Shown: one piece after another, positions 1 to 11,458 of the stretch
Layout of the letters: every line of letters starts with the position of its first letter
Numbering within the stretch: position 1 is the first letter of the stretch
Source of the DNA: Pseudorasbora parva
Lineage: Eukaryota; Chordata; Actinopteri; Cypriniformes; Gobionidae
Length of the DNA stretch: 64,000 bases
Assembly (NCBI RefSeq): GCF_024679245.1
Contig: NC_090183.1
Coordinates: 18,850,207-18,914,206, forward strand
Direction: 5' to 3'
The notes under the pieces: model-generated
Told to the model about the DNA's origin: nothing
What the model saw: only the letters and a program-made list of their open reading frames with translations
Databases searched by the model: none
Made by a program: the position numbers and the translations under genes

Positions 1-960
1 ACCAAATAGGGATAACATTATTAATTATCCTATAAAAATGAAATAAAACCAGAAACCACAAGAAAGTTGATTCAGAGAAGTTTTCTATTCAAATTTCAAT
101 TCCAGTCATTTTTCAGTACATCATATTCAACTCAAAAGAAAAAATAAATAAATAAATAAACTATTCAAACCCAGGAACATTTACCTTTTAGTTACCTCAC
201 AGCAATAAATGAGTAACAGATAAATCAAAAAATAGATAAATCAGATAATTACATGCAATACAATCAATTTGTATGCAGTAACAAAAACATAAATCAAAAT
301 ACAATAAGGCAGTTACTTAAGAGGAAAACAGGGATGTAAAACAATCCAAAATCATCTGGATCCAAAGTTCAAACAACAACAAAAAAACAATTGCTTTTCA
401 TGTCACTCATTGCTACTGGGCCTGAAACCATTATATAACACAATATTTACAAAATCAATTCGGCAACTCGAGCGCCAAAATAAACACCAAACGAAAACCC
501 CACACCCTACCTCAAAACATACTAACGTTACATATAATGCCCTGAATTAACATCTCTACAACCGGATTAGAAAAAGCTCTCTCTCACAATGCTCCATTTA
601 TAAGCAAAAACGCTCTCCAAACAGACTCACCAATGCTTTACGAAATTCAATGACGAAAATGTATGTTCCTCAAAATATGAATCGTAAGCACTAGAATAGG
701 AAGACAACCGCTGCACTATATGTCGCATCAACACTCACTGCAATGCGGTCTACAACAACAACAATACTCACAACAGCCATCCGCTTGCATTACCATGACC
801 GGGAATAACCCATGTCTGACGACAACAGCGGCTAGAGAGCGTGAGAGAGAGAGAGCGAGAGACATATCACACTTCCTTAAATAACTTCCTACCTGGTTTT
901 CGGTATATACGCTCAACAGCGCCACCCCCTGTACAAAATAGGAAATTACCAATCATTGAA
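1..960. other. AT-rich DNA with no recognised gene
   Basis: No convincing open reading frame or family-specific motif is visible on either strand. The stretch is AT-rich with short poly-A runs and a small GA-rich patch near 838-862. It may be old TE debris, but I cannot assign it. Confidence 0.5.
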
Positions 961-969
961 GACTGTCAC

Positions 970-1826
970 AAATAGATATGTGATCCAGAATCATTCAGAG
1001 GCTGAAATAAATTGAACAGGAGAAACGACAACAACAGGACGTCCGTCTCTGTGGTATGTACTGTATTTAGTGGCCTGTCAACATTTGTGTGTCTTTACTC
1101 GCAGTTTATGAGGACATGATTCGGTTTATAGACTATTGTATGCGACTAACCCTTAGCAGTAGCAAGCAAAACGGTTTTGCACGTCAGACTAGTGTAACAT
1201 TATACATAGAACAACAATGGAGTAACGTTAGCGCATTTGAATGACGAAGCACACGATCGTGTCGTTTACTGATGTTTACTCACGCGACGATAACCAACAG
1301 CATAGACATTTGAAGCAGTTTTACTCACCGGCTGCTTCCAAAGCAGGACTGAACCTTTATCGCTGGGACCGCTCCGTCAAAACCACACTTCTTTGGTATG
1401 ATTTGTTGAAGTCCTGACAGCAGTGAATGGTGGAGATCCACTTTGCGACGCGACTGAAGCGATGTTGTGAAGCTTCCCGTCATTTCTGCGTTCAAATCGG
1501 TTCAAATGCAGCGCTGTCTTACCGGAATGCTGTGCTGAAGCGTTGAAGTCGCTTGATGTCACCCATAGGAATAAAGTGGAGCGCGGCGCGGACTATAACG
1601 ACGACTGGATCTGCACCTGAGAGAGTGTTTATGGGCGTGCATTTCCTCTCTCGCTCTAGTCACAGGCGCACGCGCACCCTACCGGGAGAAGAGCCCGTAC
1701 GGCCCCTACAAGGACCTTCCGTTCTATTAACGTCATGCCGACCCATACTCGAAAAAAACTCTCCGAAACTTGTAAGAAACCAAAAGGAGTATTTTTGACA
1801 CAGAAATACTCTATCAAACGTCCACA
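970..1826 (+). mobile_element. Decayed copy of a TTAA-target, THAP-bearing element (Kolobok-like)
   Basis: Three blocks align in order with the better preserved element at 23572-24763. Near 976-1055 is the acidic first exon, ending at the same splice-donor position (CTGTG followed by GTATGT). Near 1295-1400 is the THAP-start region, read on the minus strand. At 1690-1826 is the right part, including the segment TATTTTTGACA. No clean TTAA boundaries remain. Part of the middle (about 1430-1590) recurs inverted at 59916-60092, so at least four family members lie in the window. It encodes nothing intact. The Kolobok assignment is an inference from the THAP fragment and TTAA target of the sister copy. 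Confidence 0.6.
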
Positions 1827-3443
<1,617 letters not shown>

Positions 3444-3451
3444 CTCTTTCC

Positions 3452-3787
3452 ATGGAGAGCATAAAAATAGGGACAATAAATATCAATGGAGGAAGGAATT
3501 ATAGTAAAAGAGCCGCTTTGTATGAATTTATTCAAAACAAACACATAGATATAATTTTTTTGCAAGAAACCCATAGCGACTTGGGTAATGAAGTAGAATG
3601 GAAAATGTGGTGGGAGGGTAAAATCTTTCTAAGTCACGGCTCAAATCTAAGTGGAGGTGTTGCGATTCTATTCTCAAAGAAGCTTAATTTGACTAATATA
3701 TCTTCCTATGAGATAGACAAGGGCAGAATATTGATTGTACAGGTGGAGTTAATGGGATTTCCCTTTCTTTTTATAAATGTTTACTCC
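3452..3787 (+). pseudogene. Tx1-type ORF2, endonuclease N-terminal part
   Basis: Starts MESIKIGTINING, the usual opening of L1/Tx1 APE endonucleases (a TxNxxG strand), followed by IIFLQETHS with the catalytic glutamate and GGVAILFS. About 112 codons read cleanly before the hAT element cuts the frame within the block FLFINVYS at 3780-3787. The remaining residues of this frame past 3788 are transposon sequence, not endonuclease. The enzyme would nick target DNA to prime reverse transcription. The frame resumes at 5284. Confidence 0.8.
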
Positions 3788-5275
3788 CATGGGCGTAGAT
3801 TACGCGGGGGACGCGGGGGACGTGTCCCCCTCACTTTTAATAAAATGTATTTTCGTCCCCCGCACTTTTACTGGGTCTCACCGATCCTAGTCGACCCGCT
3901 CCGAGCGGGATTTGAACCGGTGTTACCCTGTGCGGGGGCGGACAAGTTAACAGGGACGCTAACGACAGCCTTCTCTAAACTCGGTTGATAGCGCGCTTCT
4001 TGAGGTCAGGGGCAAGTGTATTTACATAGAAACCAATGTGAATACATCAAGATTTAAATTCAGAGACAAAAAATTATCTATGCATGACCTGTAATTTTTT
4101 CCGAATCTTAATATGAGGAGGGCGCTCTCATAGAAAGTCCAAAAGTGGATTCGTAATACCCTGTCACGCTGGAGCTGCAGCTGAAGGAAAACAATCGTTA
4201 TGAGTGATGAAACGTGACGACGACAATCAGACGAGTGCGACAATATATGCTTTATGTGTGTTTTTTAAGTCATCTCAATGTAGGCTATTTATTGACAATA
4301 AAGTATCATATGAATAATGCAGCTTTTTTAATGTTTAGTATTCTGCTCACCACGGCTGCATTTATGTAATCGAAAATAGTTAAAACAGTAATATTTTGAA
4401 CATTATTACAAATTAAAACCGCTTTTTTCCCCTATGTGAATATATAGTAATTTATTCCTGTGATCAAAGCTGAATTTATCATCATTACTCCAGTCTTCAG
4501 TGTCACATGATCCGTCACTAATCATTCTCAGATGAGGATTTCATAATCAAGAAACATTTATGATTATTATCTGTGTTGAAAACAGTTCCCAAAATGTTGT
4601 GGAAATCATGATAGCCTACATGTTATTTTTCAGGATTCTTTAATGAATAGAAAGTTCAATGGACAGCATTTATTTGCATTTATTAAATAAATTATCTAAT
4701 TTGTAATATTAAAAATATCACTTGTGATCAATTTAATGCATTTCTGATCAATAAAAGTATTAATTTCTCTCTTTTTTAATTTTACCACAAATGTTTAGAA
4801 AATTAAGCATCACCATGAGCAGCACAACTGATAATAATCCTAAATGTGTGTTGATCATCAGATCCTCATATGGGAATGATTAGTGAAGGATCACTGAAGA
4901 CTGGAGTAATGATGATAAATTCAGCTTTGATCACAGGAATAAATCACACTTTACTATATATTCACATAGAGAACAGATGAGTTACATCAGAATATATATA
5001 TATATATTTTTTTTTACATTGCATAAAATCTATGGAGTCTTAATGCAGAAGTGTTTGTAGTATATAAACCAATCATAAAATTGGCACACAAAAAAAAGGA
5101 GAATAGGAGAATAATATTATAGATATTAATTATTGGTTATTGCTCAGCAGTGTATTTGATATCTTGCCCAATTAAAAGCAAGAGATGCGATAAATTATAT
5201 TGGTCCAAAAAAAAAAAAAAATGGTAATACGACATTTCTGTCCCCCTCACTTCTGAAAAGATGGCTACGCCCCTG
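3788..5275. mobile_element. Non-autonomous hAT element (1488 bp) inside the Tx1 LINE
   Basis: The left terminus CATGGGCGTAG and right terminus CTACGCCCCTG form an 11-bp inverted repeat with one mismatch, flanked by the 8-bp duplication TTTACTCC. CAGGGGCGTAG-type ends are common in fish hAT elements. No transposase reading frame is present. Inside lies a large imperfect palindrome (4432-4969) and, at 3890-3990 on the minus strand, a short region with a tRNA-like B box (GGTTCAAATCC). It inserted after the LINE, so it is the younger of the two. Confidence 0.82.
4432..4969. repeat. Fold-back repeat: inverted arms of about 108 bp
   Basis: The arm at 4432-4540 and the arm at 4862-4969 are reverse complements with a few mismatches and one small indel; both contain TGATCAAAGCTGAAT or its complement. 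The spacer includes segments such as CAATTTAATGCAT that I recognise as common interspersed repeat in cyprinid introns and UTRs. It lies inside the hAT and has no coding capacity. Confidence 0.75.
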
Positions 5276-5283
5276 TTTACTCC

Positions 5284-6509
5284 CCTATTAATGGAGCAGA
5301 AAGAGTAGAATTTTTTTTTTAATTATGTAGTGAATTAAAAAAATTTGATAATGCATGTATGGTTCTTGGGGGTGACTGGAATTGCACCTTAGATTTCACA
5401 CTAGACCGAAATGGCGAAGAACTGTATCCCCAGTCTGCTAATTCATTAAGCAGTTTAATAAGGAAATATGACGTATCTGATGTTTGGAGGGAAAACACCC
5501 AACAGTAAAACAGTATACATGGGTTAAAGCTTGTCATGATTATATTAGTGCTGCAAAGTTAGATAGGTTTTATGTAAGTAAAAATAATTCTAATAGAGTT
5601 TTAAAAGCCAACATTTTTTCCAAATGGTTTTACTGATCATCATTTGTGCATGATTGAAATGAGTTTAAAAAAGTCACAGCCTTCTAGTTACTATTGGCAT
5701 TTTAATGTGAAATTATTACATGACTCTTTATTTTGTGAAAAGTTTGGGCTATTTTGGTCTAAATAGCAAGAGCAAAAAAGTGATTATGAAGATTTAGTAC
5801 AATGGTGGGAAGTTGGAAAAGCACAAATAAGATTTTTTTGCCAGAACTACACAGTCCACTCAAACAGACTTGTAAAGAATACTATTAAAACACTTGAGAG
5901 AGAAATAACTGAAATTGAAGAAGGAATTATTGAAGGAAACTTAGAAGAAGGGGATCAATTAAGAGAAAAAAGGACTGTTTTAGCATCCCTGTTCAATGAA
6001 AGAGCAAAAGGTGCTCTGATCAGAGCCCGTTTTTCCGCAATAAGAGAAATAGATGCTCCGAGCTCATACTTCTTTAACTTGGAGCGAAAAGAAGGAGAAA
6101 GAAAACTCATGTTACATTTGAAACTACCAGATGGGACTCTAACAACTAACCCGAAAGAAACCATGCAAAGAACTTTTATACTGATTTATTTGAAGCAAAA
6201 GACTGTGACATTCACTGCATGGATGACCTACTAAGAGAACTGCCAAAGCTTACCGATGATCAGAGACAATGGCTTGATGCGGATGTTCAATTGGATGAAC
6301 TATCAGAGGCGGTAAAGAAACTTTCTAATGGCCGGTCCCCTGGCATTGATGGACTTCCTTCTGAGTTTTATAAGCAATTCTGGACTCTTTTGAAAGATGA
6401 TATACTTGATGTTTTTAGAGTTTCTTATAAAAAAAAAATGAACTTCCAACTAGTTGTAGAAGAGCGGTTCTTTCGTTATTGCCAAAAAAAGGTGACCTTG
6501 GACTGTTGA
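5284..6509 (+). pseudogene. Tx1-type ORF2, rest of endonuclease and pre-RT linker
   Basis: The endonuclease resumes after the hAT with INGAERVEFF, then GGDWNCTLD (usually GDFN/GDWN, catalytic D and N) and DRNGEE, followed by DHHLCMIEMS (the terminal catalytic D/H block). Several in-frame stops and frame changes fall between 5500 and 5770. The linker then reads GALIRARFSAIREIDAPS and FFNLERK, typical of the region between endonuclease and RT in this clade. From 6219 a 96-codon frame contains NGRSPGIDGLPSEFYK, the conserved pre-RT block. It breaks near 6500 and continues in another frame. Confidence 0.72.
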
Positions 6510-7609
6510 AGAACTGGAGACCAGTGGCTTTGCTGTGCACGGATTACAAAATTCTAGCAAAATATCTTGCAAATAGATTAAAACTTTTTTTAGAGTATGT
6601 TATTAATGACTTTCAAACATATTGTGTGCCGAAAAGAACAATAATGGACAATCTTTTTCTTGTGCGTGATGTTATGAATCTAGCAAATGCTGATAACGAG
6701 GATGTGGGTTTTCTGTCAATTGACCAGGAGAAAGCTTTTGATAAAGTTGATCATCTGTATTTATTTAAAACTCTTAAAGCTTTTGGTTTTGGTGAGATTT
6801 TTATCTCTTGGATCAAACTTTTATATACTGGAGCTTCTGCATTGTTAAAGGTTGGAGGTGGGCTAAGTTGTCCAGTTTTTGTACATAGAGGCATAAGACA
6901 AGGCTGTCCTTTGTCAGGACAGCTGTACTCTCTAGCAATTGAACCGCTACTATATAAACTTAGGGAGAAGTTGCAAGGGTTTATAGTGAAAGGTTGTGAA
7001 AACAGGCCAATTATCTTTTCGGCTTATGCCGATGACATCACTGTTTCTATAAGAAGTGATACAGATATCATGAATCTAACAAATGCTTTAAATATTTACG
7101 AAAAGGCCTCATCAGCCAAAGTTAATTGGGGTAAAAGCGAAGGATATTTGTTAGGAGATTGGCAAGAAAGGACCCCTCCAGTGCTTCCAGGTGGAGTTAA
7201 ATGGGGAAGAGAGGGTTTGAAGTTGTTGGGAGTATTCTTAGGAACAGATCAATACAGGCAGAAGAACTGGGAGGGTATGGTGGAGAAAATGTGTGACCGG
7301 TTGTCTCGATGGTCATGGGTGCTGCCCCAGCTATCGTATAGGGGCAGGGTATTGGTCACAAATAATCTGGCTGCAGCAGCATTATGGCACAAGATGAATG
7401 TGCTGGACCCCCCGGAATGTGTGGTTGAAGAGCTACAAAGAAAGCTAGTTGACTTTTTTCTGGGATGGACAGCATTGGAAAAAATCTGCTGTACTTTTTC
7501 TACCCACTCAGGAGGGAGGACAAGGCCTGATGGACATCAAAAACAGAATGAAGACTTTCCGACTTCAAGCAGCACAAAGATTGCTGTATGCGGAGCCGTG
7601 CTGGGCTGA
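6479..7609 (+). pseudogene. Tx1-type ORF2, reverse transcriptase core
   Basis: An open stretch of 376 codons with the RT blocks in order: KNWRPVALL, FLSIDQEKAFDKVDH (motif A aspartate), HRGIRQGCPLSGQLY, and FSAYADDITV (the YADD catalytic box), then the thumb region. The catalytic residues are present, so this domain decayed later than the linker. The frame diverges from true protein near residue 325, after LVDFF, where the next fragment takes over. The product would copy LINE RNA at a nicked target. No start is implied at 6479; this is the interior of ORF2 in a shifted frame. Confidence 0.82.
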
Positions 7610-8820
7610 TACAGCGTGTGCTGTGTTGAGGAAAATGAATATCTTCAAGTATGATGTACAATTGTTTTTGATCAATTTGGCCAACATGGACTTGAGGAAT
7701 GTTTCCCCTTTTTACAAGGCAGTTTTGAAAGCATGGACATCAGTTTTTAAGGTCAAGAGGGTTCTCACAAACATTGGACTCTGGACAGAGAATGAACCTC
7801 TTTTTAACAACCCGCTGATACCAGCACCGGCACTGGAGTCCAGAAGCATTCAGAATGTAATGGCAAGAGCGGGGTGTACAAGAATTGCTGACCTAAAGAC
7901 TGGTGAAAACTGGAAAAGTCCAGAGGAGATGTGCAACGAGACAGGAATCAAGTCTGCAAGGATAATAAAGAGAATAATGGATGGAACTGTTTCCGCATTA
8001 CCCTCTGTTTTCAGACAAAGCTCAGAAGAAAATGAGGTTCCTGAAAAGAACAGAGCGAGTCTTTTTCCCCAAGTGGAAGTTTCAGCGGCGGTGGATGGAG
8101 AGCCAGAGGAAGGTTCTCTCCTACATTTCAGGACTCCTGTGCTGGAAGGTTTTGAGACTGTTTCAAAAAAGGCCCTGTATAATATTTGCGTGAAGGTGTC
8201 CCATTATAACGTGCTCAAAGACTGCAAAGAGACTAAGTGGTCAGATGTGTTTGGGCCAGACTCGTCCCCTAGAGGATGCTGGAGGTCCCTGTACAAACCT
8301 CCTATAGAGAAATGCACTGCGGATCTCCAATGGAGGGTTGTACACTGGGCGGTAGCTACAAACAGACACGTGGCACACATTGACCCCACTGTAGGGAAAG
8401 AATGTGTTTTCTGTGGCGATGAAGAATCGGTAGATAATTTCTTTTTATATTGTTTAAGGTTAAGCGAATTGTTTCAGGTCTTAGATAGGTGGTTTAGAGA
8501 TTGGGATGTAGGTTTTAATAACATTTTTTTTTATTTTTGGACCAAAATATGTTGCATCAGACAGAAAAAAGATCTCGTTAATTAATTTTGTGATTGGAGG
8601 AGCAAAGATGGCAATCTGGTTAACCCGGAAGAGAAAAATGAAAGGAGAGGGGGAGATAGGTCCTGAGGTGGTCTTAAAAGCTCTTATAGCAACCAGAATC
8701 AAGGCAGAGTTTGCATATTTTAAACTAATGAATAATGTGGACAGATTTATTGAAATGTGGGCTTTGAATGATGTTTTGTGCTCTGTGGATTATGAAAATG
8801 AGCTGGTTTTAAATCTATGA
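7449..8820 (+). pseudogene. Tx1-type ORF2, C-terminal domain with cysteine knuckle
   Basis: After a frameshift near 7455 the protein continues with FFWDGQHW and about 370 codons of the long C-terminal region typical of L1/Tx1 ORF2. It includes LQWRVVHWAVATNRHVAHID and a CCHC-like knuckle CVFCGDEESVDNFFLYC. The expected histidine is replaced by asparagine, which probably weakens zinc binding. A last frame change near 8585 precedes the tail at 8590-8820 (GGAKMAIWLTRKRKM), ending at a stop that matches the usual ORF2 end. The 3' UTR follows. Confidence 0.75.
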
Positions 8821-9010
8821 GGTTATGTGACTGTGTTTAAAAAAAAAAAAAAAGTTTTAAATGAGAATTTGTAATTTTTACTTTTGACTATGTGATTGTA
8901 TGGTTTCTCAGAATGGATATATGTGTGTATTTACCAATGGACCTAATGAAACAAAAGTTTTTCTTATGAGGAATGTCTTATAGTGTAAATATAAATAAAG
9001 GTGTGTTTAA

Positions 9011-9013
<3 letters not shown>

Positions 9014-9106
<93 letters not shown>

Positions 9107-9125
9107 TTCACACACTCACACACAC
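9014..9125. repeat. (TC)n then (CA)n microsatellite, 3' border of the Tx1 LINE
   Basis: About 74 bp of TC dinucleotides (9014-9087) pass into CA-rich repeats (9088-9125). Together with the CT tract at 3342-3437 it brackets the LINE, which suggests insertion into a pre-existing (TC)n tract. Confidence 0.9.
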
Positions 9126-9270
9126 TAATTAAATACATATTTTTTTATTTGTACGAATTTGTGTCATTTTTCATATCAGACCCCCGTACCCAGCCAAACC
9201 CTGTTGCTGCCGCCACGGCCGAAATCTCACTCTGAACTCAGTTCAAAACTTGAGAGCCCTGCGTCCAACA

Positions 9271-9368
9271 TAAGTTTTTGAAACTTTGTCTATGTTTAGG
9301 ATGGGAATCCAAGTCTTCAACAGTGTAAAAAGCTCAGTATGCATGAAACAGCATTTCACACCCCTTTA
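9271..9368 (+). mobile_element. Solo right end of the TTAA/THAP element family
   Basis: About 97 bp match the right terminus of the element at 23572-24763, with a few substitutions, from GAAACTTTGTCTATG through CAGCATTTCAC to CCCTTTAA. The left part is missing. It marks a deleted or rearranged third copy of the family. Confidence 0.75.
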
Positions 9369-10559
9369 AATTAAAGTGAGAAGATGGGGTGGTGGAGGGA
9401 TGCTAAAATAAAAATGGTCAACGAGAGAAGTTAAATGTGTTGTGTATGTACACCTCTTATCGTTGATTAGATTGATTAGCTTACCATGCTCCACTTGTGT
9501 TTAAATAGGTTACGTTATCTGACATGCTCCCCTTGTAAATTAGGTTTGATTAGCTGACGGCTCCATTGTTTAATTGGTTTAATTATCTGAATGTGCTCCT
9601 CCCGAAATTAGTTAATAAAACTTCACGTATAAAGCCTATTAATATTTTTTTATATCACCTAGACAGTGTGCAAAGAGCGCTCCCTTATAATCACTAAAAG
9701 TCTCCATTTAATGAATGTGATCTAACAAAGTTCCTTTTATTAATAAGTAAAGCTGACTACACTATGAATCTCTTATTTACATAATGTCTACACTTTGTTA
9801 GAGAGGATTTGCGCATGTGCAGAACTCAGAATTGGACAAAAACTTGAGCGGTGAGTTTATTCTAACTTCTGCACGTGATTGGCCATTGTGTTTAAGAAAT
9901 TAACAAACAGAACAGCGTGAGTGTCTCGGCTGCATGGCGTGTCCATTTTTGTTTTGGCTCCCATGTTAACAGGTTAGAGCTTGCACACTGCCCACCTGAC
10001 ACACATTGTTCAAAAACACGTGCATGCTAGAAATTAGCTGTGTCTCATTTTGGAAGGCTGCGTCCTCCGGAAGTCGCATTTGAAGGGTGCATACGTCATA
10101 AGGCCGTCTCATTTAAAAAAAGTGAGAAGGACACTCCAAATGCGACCTTCGAATGCGTCCTTCTTTCACAGGAATTCGGAGTGTGCATGATGTGTATCCT
10201 TCACGGCTGGAGATAACCCACAACTCTTTGCGTCTCCGTTAACAACCGTCATTTATTTTTTTATATTATATGAAAAAACGGCACCACTGCCAGATATACA
10301 TGCAAGTGTAGGTGTGGTGTTTAAATTAAGTAGTTCAGGCATTTTTGTTGTTTTTTTAAGCTCTATTACCTCAAACAGATAGTTGTGGTAAACAGGATTA
10401 CTACTGTTTAGTGCATTTTAAACGTTTAGAACAGTATATTGCTGTCAAGACAAGAAACATTTCATAGTCATTTTCAAGTTATAAATAATTTTCATTCATA
10501 TAACTGGCGTGAGAGCGCAATGAGGCTGAACTTCCCAGCCAGCAATGACACGTGGGGCT
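9369..10559. other. No gene; possible DNA-transposon fragment at 10033-10250
   Basis: No credible coding region. The segment from about 10033 (GCTGTGTCTCATTTTGGAAG) to 10250 resembles the terminal part of an interspersed fish DNA element and contains partly inverted words (GAATGCGTCCTTC against GAAGGGTGCAT). I could not find its other end. Confidence 0.3.
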
Positions 10560-10589
10560 CAGATGGGTTAACTATCGGTTCCATGGGTA

Positions 10590-11025
10590 CTGTGTGGGCA
10601 TGGGCTTTGGCTGGGTGAAATCAGCGGGTCCCATGTAGGTTTTGTAGTACGAGTCCCACATAGGAAGCCCAAATGAGCTGATTACATGGGCCCCATAAGG
10701 GACAGGCATGGGCCAAGTGGGCATGGGTTTGATCTCGGAACACATATATGGGTCTTGTATGACATATTTATGGGCCAAGTGGGCATGGGTTTGATCTGGG
10801 AACACATATATGGGTCTTGAATGGCATATTTATGGGCCAAGTGGGCATGGGTTTGAACTGAGAATGCACATATGGGTCCTGCATAGAATTGTTATGGGCC
10901 ATGTGGGCATGGGTTTGAACTGGGAACACATATATGGGTCTTGCATGACATATTTATGGGCCAAGTGGGCATGGGTTTGATCTGGGAACACATATATGGG
11001 TCTTGAATGGCATATTTATGGGCCA
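10590..11025. repeat. 62-bp minisatellite, array 1 (about 7 copies)
   Basis: Tandem copies of a 62-bp unit containing CATATATGGGTCTTG and TATGGGCCAAGTGGGCATGG. The first copies (10590-10720) are diverged; later ones are close to identical. The same unit forms a longer array at 26290-27065. Reading frames across it are repeat artefacts. The DIRS element begins about 15 bp after the last unit. Confidence 0.85.
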
Positions 11026-11039
11026 ACCCATATGAAAAA

Positions 11040-11262
11040 AACGGCTCGGGTTATGTATATAACCCTTGTTCCCTGAGAGGGAACGAGCACTGCGTCGAAA
11101 CGCTTTGGGGATGCTCCCTAAGCATCAGCGAATCTGAAGCCTGAATAAACACTAGTCCAATCCGATTGGTCGTGCGTGATGACGTCATTGTGACGGCGTA
11201 CCCGGAAGTATAAAAGGGGAGCCGGCGCATAATGGCGGCAGTTTCTTGCTCTGAAGCATGCG
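11040..11262 (+). repeat. DIRS inverted terminal repeat, left (3' end of the element)
   Basis: Positions 11089-11242 are nearly a perfect reverse complement of 15226-15380, with weaker similarity for about 20 bp further in. The outer 48 bp (11041-11088) is unique to this end and is copied, inverted, in the internal complementary region. Confidence 0.9.
11157..11216 (+). promoter_or_regulatory. CCAAT pair, CRE and TATA box in the left terminal repeat
   Basis: CCAAT at 11157-11161 faces ATTGG at 11165-11169. A full palindromic CRE (TGACGTCA) lies at 11180-11187 and TATAAAAG at 11209-11216, all pointing into the element on the plus strand. The mirror copy in the right repeat would drive gag; this one would drive antisense transcription. 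Confidence 0.6.
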
Positions 11263-11289
11263 CTCCAGGCGTGCCGAGGTGTGGCGGTA

Positions 11290-11390
11290 CGACGCAGTGC
11301 TCGTTCCCTCTCAGGGAACAAGGGTTATATACATAACCCGAGCCGTTCCCTTATCGAGGGAACTTCCCACTGCGTCGAAACACTTTGGGG
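11290..11390. repeat. DIRS internal complementary region
   Basis: 11290-11347 is the reverse complement of the outer left terminus and 11346-11390 that of the outer right terminus. They are joined at GTTCCC, where the circle junction would lie. This arrangement is the hallmark of DIRS elements, which use it to template the ends of a circular DNA intermediate. Confidence 0.9.
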
Positions 11391-11458
11391 AACGAGTACC
11401 CACTAGGCCACACCGAGGGTAGCGCCTGTCCTAGTGTGAAGCCGGAGACCGGGCACAA

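Larger units (their letters stand above)
3780..5283. repeat. 8-bp target-site duplication TTTACTCC flanking a hAT insertion
   Basis: TTTACTCC occurs at 3780-3787 and again at 5276-5283, directly outside the ends of the inserted element. Deleting the insert plus one copy restores the LINE reading across VYSP. Eight-base duplications are diagnostic of hAT, P and a few other superfamilies; the terminal sequence favours hAT. Confidence 0.88.
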
